Shown in pieces: positions 12,428 to 25,780 of a stretch of 64,000 nt of DNA. This stretch comes from Chionis minor. Its lineage: Eukaryota > Chordata > Aves > Charadriiformes > Chionididae. The stretch is from contig VZSF01006828.1 in the NCBI GenBank assembly GCA_013398295.1, positions 753,253-817,252 of the forward strand, given 5' to 3'. The stretch's first letter is position 1. The number at the start of each line of letters is the position of its first letter. The notes beneath the pieces are model-generated. The model worked only from the letters and a program-made list of their open reading frames with translations. It had not been told where the DNA came from and ran no database searches. Both the position numbers and the translations under genes were made by a program.

Positions 12428-12709
12428 CTGTGACACAAGATGTGCTGTGTTTCAGTGTCCTTGGGCAGCTGGACCAACACCCTGGCTTGGTACAAAGCTC
12501 GTATTATAGCATTTTTTGAATGATCTTGAGCAAAAACTGAAGGGTCCAGACAGATTTTAAGCCCTGCAGGATCCTCATCTCCCTCAACAAGAGAAAAGCA
12601 GCATTGTGGGGAGGCTTCTGCAGATAACTGAAGGATCTTGGCAAAACTGAGATGCTTTAATAACAGATGGTGGGGAAAAGGCTTAGCCAGTTCTCTTTCC
12701 ATCATTCTC
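12428..12709 (-). CDS. Candidate internal exon, unknown protein
   Basis: On the minus strand a protein-like frame (for example LKICLDPSVFAQ and ALYQARVLVQLPKD) runs without a stop until CAC-AG, immediately followed by GTGAGG, a near-consensus splice donor (CAG|GTGAGG at 12428/12427). The only in-frame stop spans that donor. Two acceptors are plausible: CTTCTGCACAG before 12709, or TTATCTGCAG before 12617 (a 190-bp exon). The acceptor tracts are only moderate. I do not recognise the protein family and no companion exon is evident, so this could be a chance frame, a lncRNA exon or a relic. Confidence 0.2.
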
Positions 12710-14829
12710 CTGTGCAGAAGATCCCTCCACATGACATCCTGCGCTGTCATCTCAGATCTATTATTAAACGGCCCTCGCAGTGCGTGTGCTCCGCTCTCTT
12801 CCTCGGGAGATGGTCTTGTGGGATCAGGCTTTGATTTCCAGACTGGCGTGCCTGGTTAAACCATCCCACCTCTGTGGAGTTCACGAGGTGGAAACGTTTA
12901 ACTCCTCTCCCAACGCAGCCCAAGGAATGTAGGAACACAGAGGTGTAGTCACTGTGTATCAGGCTCTACATCTGCTCCTCCTGCTTCTTTACGAGACCAA
13001 GGTGCTCTGTGAAGTCAGTTGTTCTGTGGCACTGGGATTCTCTTCTCTTTATCAGCATTTAGTGAAAACAAACATGAACGAGAAGGGTGATAACAGAAGG
13101 ACGGCAGTGATACTCCTCCTCTGGGCACAAGCTCCAAGCTGCAGTGTGACCCTTTATGGCTCTGTGTGCTATAGACTGAGAGATAAAAAAACTAAAATCC
13201 TGTGTTTGAAAAGAGCATTCTTGTAATGGCGCAACACCATGTCCATCATGTTCACAAACAAGCCGTAGCTGGAGAGAGAAACCCTCCTGGCACGGCGTGG
13301 GACTAGCGCCTGTGGCAGGACACCGCTTCTGCTCCATGGAAGAATTCCTTGAAATCCCAAGCCTTTATTTGAGTTTAAAATTATCAAGGGACATTGAAAG
13401 TGAGCAGGAACTGGCTCATGATCAGTTAGAGATGCCCTGGGATGAAAATAGTCTCTTTTTAATTTGCAGCATAATCTCTCAGCTCTTACAGTCTTGGACA
13501 GGTTTACAGGACAGTCTAAACTCTACAGTAAAGTATTACACATATTAAAATCCTGCCTATTAAAAAGTACATTAACAGACAGATAATACAGGAAAGCACT
13601 GTGGCAACTACTAACACACAGTAGACACATCTGTCCTTGTAATCCCACCCCACCTGGCCAAAGAAGCAGGGCTGAGCCTGAAGTCATTGGGACTGAGAGC
13701 ATCCTCCAGCCAAACAGAGTGGCTTGAACAGTAGCCAGGCCCTGTTATGCCAGAGCTACATCTGTGTCTGAGTGTTTGAACAAATCCAAATTTGTCCCAG
13801 CAGTGACTGAAGGAGAATTTTTCCACAGTTCTTTATCTTCAGGTTCTGAACCTTGAAAGGAAACGCACCAGCCTCAAGCTGGAAAGGACTTAATAATGCC
13901 CTAGCGCTGGTGAAAAATACCCCATATATAACTACAAATGGTAATGTGGTCCTTTCTGAGCAGTGGAGCACAGGAAGATGATGGAGGTGTTGCTCCACAG
14001 CCCTGCTAGGCAGGTGGCTGCAGGCAGCAAGCAAAGGCTGGGCTGCAGGAGCTGTGAAATTCCACTTCCAGAGGAGTCTGAGAAAAGCAGGTTTAAAAAT
14101 AAGGAGTCAAGCTGGTTTCCTTTGTTAATGACTTAGTGATTCACCCAAGATAAAGCATTTCAGCTGTAAAGGGCTCCACTCCTGGGAGCAGCTTTCTTTG
14201 GAACCTATTGTTTTGAATGAAAATGGGAAATGCATCTAAAACCAGTACTGATGAGACTGTATCCACTGTGTCTAACTTCTTTACTTCATCTTATTTTCCC
14301 CTTTTTCTCCTCCTCCTCCTCCTCCTCAACCATGGACCTCCTCAGTCATGGATAGCCCCCTGCCAGGGGAAATAGACCTTTGGCTCTTGACTGGCCTTTT
14401 AAAATGCTGAGCACCACCACCTCTACACTTCCTGCTTTGGCTGGGAAACATGGGGCTCAAGCGATCTCCCAGTCTTGTATCATGCTAATAAACTGGTGAA
14501 ACAAATTGCAGCCGGAGATGTTTCACTGTGGCTTTTCTCCCGCAGCTACAACAGGAACAAGAGGGACCAGAATGAACATGCAACATGCCAAATTACTAAG
14601 GAGAGCTATGATCCCCGTGAGGATGGTGTGTGTAAATCCTGATGGCAGAGTTCAGGAAAATACATTCAATTCCCAGCTTTGCCCTAGGCCCAGTACATAA
14701 TGCTGGGCAAAACTCCTGGCGAGCCCGCACCTCTGTTCTCTAGCAAGGGGTTCCCATGTGCCTCATGCGTGACTCAACTTCCCTTCAACTAGGTATGAAA
14801 TTCCCACTGAGAGGAACAGGGCAAGAGAT
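12710..14829. other. Unique sequence
   Basis: No recognisable gene was found. Plus-strand frames at 12954-13226 and 13297-13548 and minus-strand frames at 13059-14034 have no family motif or convincing splice sites. The only simple repeat of note is a (CTC)7 tract at 14307-14327. Confidence 0.45.
14307..14327 (+). repeat. (CTC)7 microsatellite
   Basis: This is a perfect trinucleotide run of seven units inside a longer pyrimidine tract (14295-14327). It could be length-polymorphic. Confidence 0.85.
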
Positions 14830-14985
14830 TTTAGACTGATTTCTGTGTACACGCAAAACTGAGATGAGGAGAAAGCCAGTAAGGGAGAGGCGATACCTTT
14901 ACTGGAGCAGCTGGTCCAGCCAGAAGAAGCAGGCATGCTTTCAGACATGGAACCCCTTCTTCTGGGCTGAAGATTGAAATCCAAA
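14830..14985 (-). repeat. Degenerate ancient amniote interspersed repeat
   Basis: Read on the minus strand, the segment carries the ordered blocks CCCAGAAGAAGGGGTTCC, GTCTGAAAGC, CTGGACCAGCTG and CCAGTAAAGGTAT. This order (GAAGAAGGG, then CTGAAAGCTTGC, then a hydrophobic-looking spacer, then GGTCCAATAAAAGATAT) is one I know from old repeats dispersed in amniote genomes, but I cannot name the family with certainty. The copy is old and has no coding content. Confidence 0.38.
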
Positions 14986-17900
14986 GTCAAACCACACCCA
15001 GTAAAAGAACAACGTGGGAATAAAAGCTCATTTAAGGAAGGTTTTGTTTCTACCTTTTTTTGTTCTCTTTGCAGTGCTCAGCCCACACAGCCCTACATTG
15101 GCAAGATTTCAGAGCTGAAACAGAGCTCGTGTTGCCTCTTTTTCCAGCTGTTAGAGATGATGTAAACCAAGATGTTACCTCTCCCTACAGGTCTTGTTCT
15201 GTTGATGTCCTCAGACTACGGGGGTTACAACACAGGAGACGCAGGTACTTCACCCTTGGTTATCACGGTAAGCAGGTAAAAGAGCCAACAATAAGCTAAA
15301 CCCCGGTGGATGCTGAAGCCACAGTCAGATCTGTTCGTCAAAATCCTCAGAGCCAGCAGCCTCTAGGGCTGATCTCTTTGCCAAGTGTCACGGTCTCACA
15401 CCATTTCATATTCACTTTTTAAACTATCTCCCAGGTTTCCGCCCACAGGGATCTCACCCTGTGATAATGGAGGGAATGCAGAGTTTTGCAGAGGAACAGT
15501 GATGCACTAAATAACCCCTGCCAATAGCAGGCTACTTCACTGCCAGCTCCAGATGGGTTTTTTAATCAAGCAGAGCAATATTGATGGCCTCTGCTCAAGC
15601 TCTTTCACTAATTGCCTTCCAACATGAACTCAGCAAAAGGTATGATAAATCCACATTTCCACCAAACACAAGGCTGGGATGAAGATATATTTTGCTTGTG
15701 TATAAGCAGAAGGCAGCAAACAGGGAATCTTGTCACTTAAGTCTTTCTTTTGAAGATGTTTTCACTGACTTCTCTGGATCTTGAAATGCATAATTTAACA
15801 TCTTATGTTTTACCTCGTTTAAAATAAGCTGCCAAGCCGTCACCTCCTTACCCACAGTTTTAAGGCAGCCTTTAACACTTCCAGAGGAGCTGTATTATGC
15901 TCTCTGCTCATTTCCATTATGTGTACTAAGCAGTTAGTATTATTAGGTTGCTGCTATTTCTTATACTACAATATGCGCTATGCAAGTTCTCGGATATTCA
16001 GAACTCATCTACAGAAATAACTAATTGATTTCAGCTTCAGGAATTTGTGTTTAAATTGGTGTTTAAGAGGGATTATTAGCATAAATACGAGCATAGTTCT
16101 AAACTGGTGAAATATGTTCAAATATTATAGGAGGCTTGGAACCTGCCAGAAGACCTTTTCCAACTTACCTGCCATTTCTAATAGGTAATATGCATTAAAC
16201 ATTGACATATGGATGAAAAGAAGGAGATATTTTAGCTGACATTTTTACCAGCAGGGTTAACTCTGCTCTGTTCTCGTAACTGTGATGAAGATTTCAATTA
16301 TACACTTTATTCCATGTTCCTGAGGGTTATCACTGATCCAGTCTGTCCTTGGAGAATTTCTGAGCTTGGGCAGCGCTGCATGTTTGGATGAACAAATCTA
16401 GCTCTTTTTTTCATACCCATTTCTTCCTCTTTATGGTTATTTCCACTCCGGGGCCTTTCATGCCCTTTCTCTATTGCCTTCAAATTTTCCAGCCTTCCCA
16501 GGAAGGAGTGAGGAGAGCCCCTTCCTTTCAGCAGCCGTACTCCATTGCATGATGTCAAAGCTAAAACTGCTGAAGAGCTGAAGGGCCAGAGGGACCCCCA
16601 CCTGCAGAGAGGGTCAGCACGAGGTTCAGGTTAGGTGATACTTGTGGCCCACGGGGAGACGAAGGAGGATGAATCTGGCAAAGCGCTAGTGCAGCGTGCT
16701 GCCTTGTGCCAGCTCCTTCCCTTTTGGGGCTGAGAAAATCTCATTGTGCAGCCCCTTCTCTGGAGAGATGGCACGGGAGAAAGTGCACACATTGACCACC
16801 AGCTGATTGCCCTGAAGGTTCCAGTCAGAGCAAGAACCAGGGAGGGGAGCAAAGAAGGAGAGGATGGGCACTGCTCAGACGTGTTTGCAGAGGGGAAGCT
16901 ATTCTGGTTTTAAGCATGTCTGAAGACTGTCCTCAAGGCTCAGAAACAACCCTGCCCGCATCCATGTTCAGGGAGGGTTGCAGGGAGATGCCACCTCTGC
17001 CCCAGGACAGAGGGGACTGCATGCATCAGGGTCTCTGGGGGCTATGCAGGGACCATCACGTGCTGACGCTGGAACACGAGCCCTCTCCCACCAGTCTCCT
17101 GCAAATGAATGGAAGGAGGCTGATCTGATGCTTTGGAGGTGTCTGCCACGTCTAAGCATTCAATAGTTCACTGCCCAACTGTGCCTGCTGTGTTGCCCCT
17201 TCCAGTGCTCAGACTCATCCTGAGGATCCCCCTTTACAAACCTCCTTCTGCTCTGATGTCTAAGGTGGTCTGCCCAGCTGCCCTGGGGCCTGGCTGCTTA
17301 ACTGCATTAAGGGACAGTAATTTCCTGGTGAGACAGCCAACAATCTCCCTCATTTCAAATTTTCTGTTTAATTGCATTTTCTGTTTAAATTAATGTTGTT
17401 TCCTCCGTGCTTGTCTCGGAGTGATCTCTCTCCCATAGAGGCTCTCTGGGATTTCTGCCTTGAAAAGGCTGAAGGTGGCTCTGCAGATTTTGGTGTCCTT
17501 GGACACCAGGTCCCTGGGCGATGCTGCCAGCAGGTGGGTGTGGAGGTGACGGGTACCTCCCTCCCGCTCCTTGGTGGTGGGTCTGGAGAGCCAGGACATG
17601 GCTTTCACTGTGCAAGGGGAGGTAGGTTTCAACACGGACCTCGGACGCACTTAATGCCTGCTGAGCACCGGAGAGGTACCCGCTCCTTCCCAGCATGTCC
17701 GTGCCATGCTCTTAGGGGATGGCAACTCTGCTTTGCCTTTTTGGTTCTACAAACCCTGGTTTTGGGAGCAGCAAGGTCCCAGCCTTCTCACGCAGCAGGA
17801 ATTTGGTTCCCTTCCTACAAGTGTGAGCAGGTTTCTTGTCCTGAAATCAAGACTGTCGTGCAGATACCCCTTGGATACATTTCCCAAAGGATCCCAGGTG

Positions 17901-20900
17901 CCACCCAGAGAGGCGGTGGGACAGATGGTTCCTGACTCATGCTGGTATAAGCTGTTCTGTGGGTGAATGCCTCAAGGTGCATGGCTGTACCCCGGCTCTC
18001 CTTCATTAAACAGACAACTGCTGCTTTTGATGGAGCAGAGAGGAGAGCCTGGCTTTATACAGCTTGTCTTCACTCTCTGACGATTCCTCTGTCAAGGACA
18101 ATCTCAGTGTTAACCCGTCTTTGTAAATATCCTTTGAGATGTTTGGCTACAGTAAAAGCAGTCACAGGCAGGCTCCAGGTGTTTTCATTAAGCTCTATGG
18201 GGTGCTGTAATTTTCATTATGTAGAAACCACTCAAACGACTCTTCAAGGATGAGAATGCGGTGCTAATAGGGCTTTCAAAGAGGGACGATTTATTGATAT
18301 TACTGGAAGTTTCAGAGGTCAGCCTTCCAATGCACTTGATACTCCATGACACAACTAAAAATACCAGGTCTCCTGCAGGTAATTTCCATTTTAAGTTACT
18401 GGCAGAGCAAAGTGAGGAAAAACCAAATGCACAGAAGAGTGGAAGGGTTACGTGGTGCCACGGCATTTGCTTCAGCTCTGTGAACAGAGAAATAAACTTC
18501 CCAGCAAACACTTTTTTAGGACTAACAGGTTTATATGGAATGAGTCATGGTGCCGTATTCTGTTTTTAAGCACGGTGACGCATCCAGCGTAAGCCTTTCT
18601 AAGGGCGCAGAACAGGACCCACCTGAAGAAACCAGGCCATAGATTGGTAGGGTGGTCACCGTGGCTTGCACAGCCTGCCTCCTCCTTCCAAACATGGGGC
18701 AGTCCCTAGGGGTCCCTGCTGCACTGTGGGTTGGGGGACGTCCCGTGCCATGCTAGGGGCAACAGCAGCTTCCATGGACACGAGTGGGAATCCTGCAGTG
18801 ACAAATGTCTTCAAGCAGCCAAATTGCAAAGCATCAGGTTCCTTTCTTTGGAGATGATCTTTCGGTTCATGACAAATGCCATAAAGTGACACAATTGGTT
18901 TTGGATGTGTGCATGGGCCAAGTTCCCAGAGGCCCGGGCAAGGCGCCCTCACATATGTCCCATCCTGATTTGTCCACTTATTTGGTCTCTTGTTTAACTT
19001 AATGAGACAAAGATCAGCTAAATCATCTTGGGATTTTTTTCAACTGATTACTCAAAACTGAAACCTGCAGTAAAAAGCGTTTCCAACAAAAATAATGAAA
19101 AGATGGTTTTGTAGATGTTGCAACACTGTGTTTGAACAAAGTGCAACCTTGATTTTCATTTTGAAGCAACTTTCATTCTTCAAGTCCATGTAATTTTTCA
19201 CCTCAGCCTTCTCCATGCACAGATCTTTTCAAAAGGATGATTTTTTTTTTTTTTTTGTGGAAATGAATTAACTTCGTTGCTTTGAATGGATTTCTGCTTT
19301 CAGTTTGACAAGCCAAAAATGTTTTCATTTGGATGAAAACTTGGAAAATGTGACAAGATGAAGAACTTCCTGGCTCTCCAAAATGGGAATCACTTGCTCC
19401 ATCAATTTCCTTCCCCATAAGCGCAGTGAGTCACATTGAGGCCCACCTCCCACAGTGTCTGGTGGCAAATGACCAGGAGGAAATTAGAAGAATTAAAGTG
19501 AATATGAATTGGTCAAGTAAAAGGTAGGAAAATCCGAAATGCATCTGTGTTTGCAGCAAGTACTGTCTGCTCCCATGTCATGCTGATCTCCCTGAGAAGT
19601 GTTTAAAGATGTAATAAGGATTTTTTTGTTAGTAAGGAGATGTTACGGAGTCTCTGCTGAGCAAATGGAAGAAGGTCGGTGTTGCCTCCCCGTCGCAGGT
19701 GGTTCAGGTAGATGCTTCCAGGAGCCCCATGTACTCTCTGGCATGGAGAGAAGCTGCACGGTGCCACGCAGGGCCCTTCGCATCGGTATTTTCTCCTCCA
19801 CACGCACACAGCAGTGAATCACAAAGCATATTATTTCTTATCTAAGTTTCACCTCCAGGGAATTCAAATGAAATACAGGCGCGGAGGAAAGCCAGCTCGG
19901 TGCTGTGGGAGTACGTCAATACCTTAACTTCAATTTGGAATGACGAGCTCCCCCAGTTTTAAATCTTTCCTAAGATCAGCCCATTTCCCTGTACGTGGAA
20001 AATACACAAGGCTAAGATTTCTTTCTTTGCAACAGAGGCATAAAAACCCCCTCTTTTGGGTTAATAGATGACCTGTTGCTTCAAACTGGAGAGCCCAGTC
20101 AACCAACACCAAGCTCAAGGGAGCTCTTCCTCTCACTTCTTTCCCGTTCAAGTACTCCTCCGTGAGGCTCAAGTCCTACAGCTGTTTAAAATGTGCCGAT
20201 ACGATGTCTAGTCACATGAATAGAGTCCCATTTGGCTTGACATTCAATCCTGTCTCTAGGCTAAAATTTATGGTAGCATATCAAATGCTTTACCATCGTC
20301 CAAAAACTGAACAGCAAAGCGATTTTTGGCCACTCAGGGAATTACTCAGATCTGACTGCAGTGACAGCACAGCAGCAATACAGCAGTTGTTTTCCTCTGG
20401 ATGTTTTCTAACTTCTTTCCAAAAGAGCACAGAGGCTGGCAAGACCTGGTGTTTAGTTTAGAGGTGGCCGGTAAAGTTTATGTGCAATGGATCCGCATAC
20501 GTCCCATAAGCAAGGGACGTGGTTTAGTCTAGGACTTAGCAAGGAACCTTGGAAAGTGCAAGTAGCCAAAGGACAACACTCAATTTTTTCACCTGTTCAG
20601 GATTTACCCACATTCTCAAATATTTTTGGAGGCAGTGGGAGTTTGGAAATGGGCTTGCAGCATGTTCTTGCTGGCTTCATTATGTCAAATTACCCAAAAG
20701 AACTTCGGATGCACTGATATGCAGAGAATGGTCTTGGTGCCAGTAAAGACTGAGCAGATGCTTAATCTTTATTTTAGCTACTCATACATGAAAGTTTCTC
20801 CTGGGTTGGACAGCCGTTACCTCCTTGTACCTTAATGACCTCATTTTTCCAACAGAATTTAGTTAAATAAATTTTAGTTTACTTTTAAAAAAATCAGGTG

Positions 20901-23900
20901 GAAAACAAGCCTAAGAATCAACCAACTTTTGTTGCAATATCTTCATTTTTAACAGAATTGTCTCACAATACTGCAGTGAGCACCTGCCTCTCACAACCAC
21001 TGTGAAGATTACCTAAAGTTGGAGCAATGCCTTGAAGTCAAATCGTACGTAGGAAGGCTAACTACCATTACTGTGTTACTAATAAGGTTATTTTAAACTC
21101 AAAGGAGTTCTCTGAAGAAGTTTCATAAAAAAACCCTGCAAAACACAGTATTTAAAACAACAGTAGCTGAGAACAAAGGACTGACAGTCTCAAATGAAAG
21201 AAGTAGACCAAGAATTAGGGGGCATTTTTTAATGGGCACCATGCAGCAGCTACCATAACCCGAGTGCAGCTCGTGGCTGGACCAGAGCCAACCTGCGTGG
21301 TAAACGCCGTCCTGAACCCATCAGAGCTCTGCCCCGTCCCATCTCCCCTCCCAGTCCCAATTGCCCCCTCAAAACTCAACGTATCTGAGCACACCTCAAA
21401 GGCCAGGATGGATTTCACTGGCTTTTTGGTTCTGTGCCCTTCTGAGGAGGAGTGAAAATCTGTGAAGCCCACGTTGATGTATTGTGTGCTTTTTTTTTGG
21501 CTGATTTCTGGAGGAAATAGAGTGGAGAGAGGGGTTTAGTTGCGTTTTAAAAGTTTTATGTAGGATTGAGTCTTTAGTCATGGTGCTGTCACAGAGAGGG
21601 GCTTGGCAGTGCCATCAAAGCCAGCTGGAGCCTGAATTCGCTCCCTGCCCTGTGCAAGGTGGTTTAGGTGGCCACTCAGATGCTCCTCAAAGATTGCCAT
21701 CACTGGTCCCTGGAGAGAGGAGCGTAGGTCTCCCAATCCTGAGTGACCCCCTGGGTTTGCAAGCACCAGGTCCTGTCCTTGGAGCCACACAGCCCAGGAG
21801 CCTCACCTGACCCATATAGCATTACTTTTTCACACTGAAGAATTAGAGTCCTGACAAATAGAGATGAAGGTTAAGCGAGCTTGGTTTTGTCTAAAACCCA
21901 GTGTATTAAATGCCCTAGTAACACAGTTAAGCCACTCTTTTTGTCCACGTGTCTTTCTTGGGTGGGGAGGCTTGGTCAGTGGCGGTGGGAGAGCAGCAGT
22001 GAGGAAAAAAACCCTCAATATGAGCCCAGCATCATCATGGCCATTGAGGCATGACAAAAACCAGCCCATAACCTAAAACCGCCTTAATGATAAAATAAGC
22101 TCGAAGTGTGCCCATGGGTGAAAAAAACCAACCAAGGCAAAACCACCCTCCTACACTTTACTAGCTAAGTTCACACTGCAGTTGCAGCTATGCTTTATCC
22201 ACAATCTTATACTGGATTTTACATGAGATTGCATGATGTGTGCTAATACACAAGTTATTCTGCATGTCAGCAAGCCCTGATTAGCTTTGCCAATGAAGCC
22301 TCTCTCCCCACCCCACAGACTGTGAACCCCCTGGGTTTCACAGGGTCCCGAAGGGTTTGTACACCCCCAACAAATCCATCTTGTTTCAAGCAAGCAGCTC
22401 GTCCTGGGATGATTGCTGGAGCTATTAGCAAAGAGCGTGGATGAGGTACATTACTGACGTAATGATAATAAATGGAGGCTTTCACTAATCCGCATGGTGC
22501 AACGAGCCATTGCCCTTCCATAAAACGAGCCAGATGCTGATGGTATGATTTAAAACTGGGAAAAGCAGGAGCATTTCAGTTCATCTGAGGTTTTCAAAAG
22601 GACATGCTTGTGGGAGAAGGGACCTTTCCCCCTAATTCTCCATGCGTGAAGCTTCATGACACTTCTCAGGCAACCTGGGCTTAGCTTGTAACTAAACGGG
22701 ACGAGACCAGGGCACCTGGGGAGGAAGCTGGGACTGGGTGAGCTGCTGGTGGAGCACAAGAACGTGGCTGCGATGTGCAGACCTGGCCGGAGAGGGGCTG
22801 GTTGCCGTGTCTGACTGCAAATGTTTGCCAGGAGGGAGGCTGAGCCGCTCTCGCTGGGGCGATCTGTAATTAGGTTCAGGTTAAGAACAACAAGGTCCCA
22901 TGCAGTGCTCTGTCAGCTGTTTTAATCAGATTACAGGAGATAATGAAGCCCCTTGTCTGGAGTGCAACCTGAGGGGAGAGGGGACTTGCAGATGACAAAA
23001 AGACAGAGTGCAGGCTCGTGCTATGTGATCCACAGCAGCCCCCTTGTGCCATCGGGGCCGTTTGCTTTTTTCCTCAGAAATGGTTATTGCTGCAAGGTTT
23101 CTCTCATGAAAAGCACGAAAATGGCCTTATTGTGCCAAGCCAAAGAGCCAGCACACCCAGCCCTGGCTGCACCTGGAAAACTTAGAGAAAGGAGCGAACA
23201 CCAGGGGTTTGCCTATTCCTGGGGCAGAGGGAGGACACCCTGGCTGGAAGCTGTCGGTAGGCATGATGTTCAGTAGCCACAGGGGAAGTTCTTCTCCACA
23301 GATTCAGCTGATGCCACTTGAATCCATTTACGCTTTCAGCTCCTGTAGCTTTTCCCATGGTGAGTGATGGCACTGCTAGAAGAAAGGACCTAACTTGCCG
23401 CAGACATCCTTGCCCAGTGATTTCCCTGCAAACTCAGCAGAGCTGGGTAATCGGTGACTATTGCCTTACGGAATACCTGAAGTGAAACTCAAAGCCATTG
23501 CTAACAATTCATTAAATTAAATCTCAGTAACAGCAGACACCTGAGTGCCTGGATCACATCTCCCTGTCCAAGGCAAGCATGAGAGTACGGAGCACAGGCT
23601 GGGAAGCGGGAGAGGTGCATCAGCCCAGCAGCACTGGACCTGCCCCATTAGGTGTGCGCATTCCAATATGGGCAGCGGGGCTCAGGTGCAAGGTCATACC
23701 TCGGCTAAGACATCCGTGTAGGTGTAACTCTTCTGCAGCTGAAAAAAGTTGATTTGTGGAGTTTGGAAGGCTTCCTTACCTGCTTCGCTTTGGCCTTCCA
23801 ATACGCTAATACTTGGCCATGACTGTAAATATTTACCTACCTGTAAATAAATTAGGCTGAAATATTATACTGCACCTGAGTCAACTGATTTCTTTCCTGG

Positions 23901-24231
23901 CAGTGAGATACTCCCAGTGTTTCCCGGCCAGTGCAATAATCACTGTATGTTTTAAGCTCAGTTGTGGTAGATTTCTAGAGCCACTAGGTACCCACTCCCA
24001 TTTTTATTCAGTTCAGTTCACTGTCCCCCAATTTATGTCTTAAATAAGAGCCCCGAAAATCTCAGCAATTCCCCTTCTGAATTCTTATTTACAGCTGCCC
24101 AGTCAAGTAGGACCCCAGATTATTTATTTCTGTAAATAATTATTTAACCCATTTTGATTCCTACATCAATGTACTCTTTGCAAACCAAAATATTGTGACA
24201 GGTTGGGAGCTCTTTGTTTTATGATTGGCAT
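14986..24231. other. Long unique stretch without recognisable genes
   Basis: I see no family-recognisable exon in this 9.2-kb stretch. The longest frame is 17372-17935 on the plus strand (187 codons), rich in Gly, Ser, Cys and Pro and overlapped by minus-strand frames of about 100 codons, so probably chance. AT-rich blocks at 15600-16250 and 23800-24180 could be conserved non-coding DNA, but that needs cross-species alignment. A T16 run lies at 19241-19256. Confidence 0.45.
19241..19256 (+). repeat. T16 homopolymer
   Basis: An uninterrupted run of 16 T lies in otherwise mixed sequence. No upstream SINE or LINE body is recognisable on the complementary strand, so it is not clearly a retrotransposon tail. 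Confidence 0.85.
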
Positions 24232-24285
24232 TAAGGTTGGACCAGGTGATCTTTCAAGGTGCTTTCCAACCTGGGCTGTTCCATG
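24232..24285 (+). mobile_element. Diverged CR1 3'-end fragment
   Basis: AAGGTTGGACCAGGTGATCT followed by TTCAAGGTGCTTTCCAACCT corresponds to the final 3'UTR block of CR1 (usual form GGTTGGACTAGATGATCTT ... AGGTCCCTTCCAACC). The terminal 8-bp repeat has decayed to GCTGTTCCATGA. It is an old, severely truncated insertion. Confidence 0.7.
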
Positions 24286-24714
24286 AAAGCCTTCTACAAA
24301 AACCTTGTAAAACCAGAAACGAGGAGAACAGACTTCAGTTTATCCATTCTTATTAGCCTGAAAGATATGTGCAACATAAGTTTGTTATTATACAATATAA
24401 TTTTAAACCTAATTGTCACTTTAAGATGAAGTAATTAAGAACAAAATCACTACTGATTGGTGTGGTAGCAGCCTGGATTAGGTACCATGAGGATGAAGCA
24501 AACATTAGGGAACGCCACAACAAATTGGCCCTAAATTACATGAAGCTGCTAAAAATATAAAGCTTTAATTATTAGCTCATAACAACAAGTGAGCAAAGGA
24601 AATGTTGCCATAGTGACAAGGTGCAACACCAGCACGTCGGCACTTCGTAATCGCATTTGTTAATTACGGTGGCACATGCTGATGAGGAGCAATCTGTTGG
24701 AGACCGCTGGTCCA

Positions 24715-25035
24715 GCATGCAGAAAGGCACTTCCAGGCGGGGAGCTGTGGAAAGGCAGAGCAGGGAGCCGGCGGAGGCGGGCGCAGGATAACCTTTCCTC
24801 CCCGGGATGCTGCAGGTGGAGAACGGGGGTCCTGCCCACCCACCCAGCCTTGGGGTGACATGGGGGTGTCCCCACTGTACAGGGCGTATCGTCGTGTGCC
24901 TTTTGCTCCAGCCCTCACCCAGCCTTTGCCCTGCGCACGCTGGCTTGTGCGCGGGCGACCAGAGGAGACGGTGGTGCCCGGCAGAGGAACGGACCCCAGT
25001 GTGCCCCCGCTCCTTGCCCGCAGCGTGGGGAGGAC
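24715..25035. promoter_or_regulatory. CpG-rich patch
   Basis: By eye there are roughly 25 CpG dinucleotides in 320 bp (clusters such as GCCGGCGGAGGCGGGCGC and TGCGCGGGCGACC), against a CpG-poor surround. This is compatible with a small CpG island or a GC-biased segment. No TATA, initiator or exon could be assigned. Confidence 0.3.
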
Positions 25036-25439
25036 CCTGGGCACCTTGCAGGGAGGCCTTCTGCAAGTGCTTGAGATGTTTATTAAGCGGCATGCTGCCT
25101 AATATATACCTGGAGCCTTTCACATTTGCATTTCACACTCCTCCGTACACTCAGATGGACGTTTTCCCAATTAACTTTTGCTAAAGCTGGCAGAACTGAG
25201 GCAGCAGGAAATATTATCTCGAATGTCAGGGACTTAAAATATAACCTTTTCAGAGCACGGTCAGACTCTGACCACAGCTGAGGCCTCTAAACGATACTTT
25301 AAAGGAGATAAATAATATAATAATAGATAATAACAAATGTCAAATTTGTCATAACTTGAAAATGCAATTTACCTTCTCAGCCAGAGGGAATATACGCTTG
25401 TATGTTGTTCTTTGCCATTAATGTTCTGCCAGTTAATGT

Positions 25440-25780
25440 ACTAGCTTTCTACAATTATCAACCCTCCTATCATTATATTGGTGATTGATAGAATGTTTGG
25501 AGATACACGCTTGCACCTCAGCCCACATCTTGGCCCTTGATTTATCAAATCTCAGCAGCCAAGGCTCTGCCTATTTAATAAAGATGGAACGACTCAGGGG
25601 AGCTCTGGAGATTGTTGCTGTTTGCAACAGAAAAAATAAATTGCTACAGCTTTGATCTGAGCGGTTACCCCTGTCCGCAGCACACTCGTTAATTAGATCT
25701 AATGATGGAACGCTGCAGCTGGATTTTAAGAAACTTCTTAATAAAGTTTGGGAGACGACTGCTTGCAATTGTGTTATCTG
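25440..25780. promoter_or_regulatory. Candidate conserved enhancer-like block
   Basis: Homeodomain-type motifs cluster here: TGATTGAT (25482-25489, HOX/PBX-like), TTAATTAG (25689-25696) and CTAATGAT (25699-25706). Also present are GATTTATCAAATC, a near-palindrome, and several AATAAA/TTAATAAAG runs. The texture resembles vertebrate developmental non-coding elements. Motif cores this short occur often by chance, so support is weak without alignment. Confidence 0.25.

Noticed and set aside
17372..17935. 187-codon plus-strand open frame
   Set aside because: Gly/Ser/Cys/Pro-rich composition, overlapped by minus-strand frames of about 100 codons; consistent with GC-driven chance.
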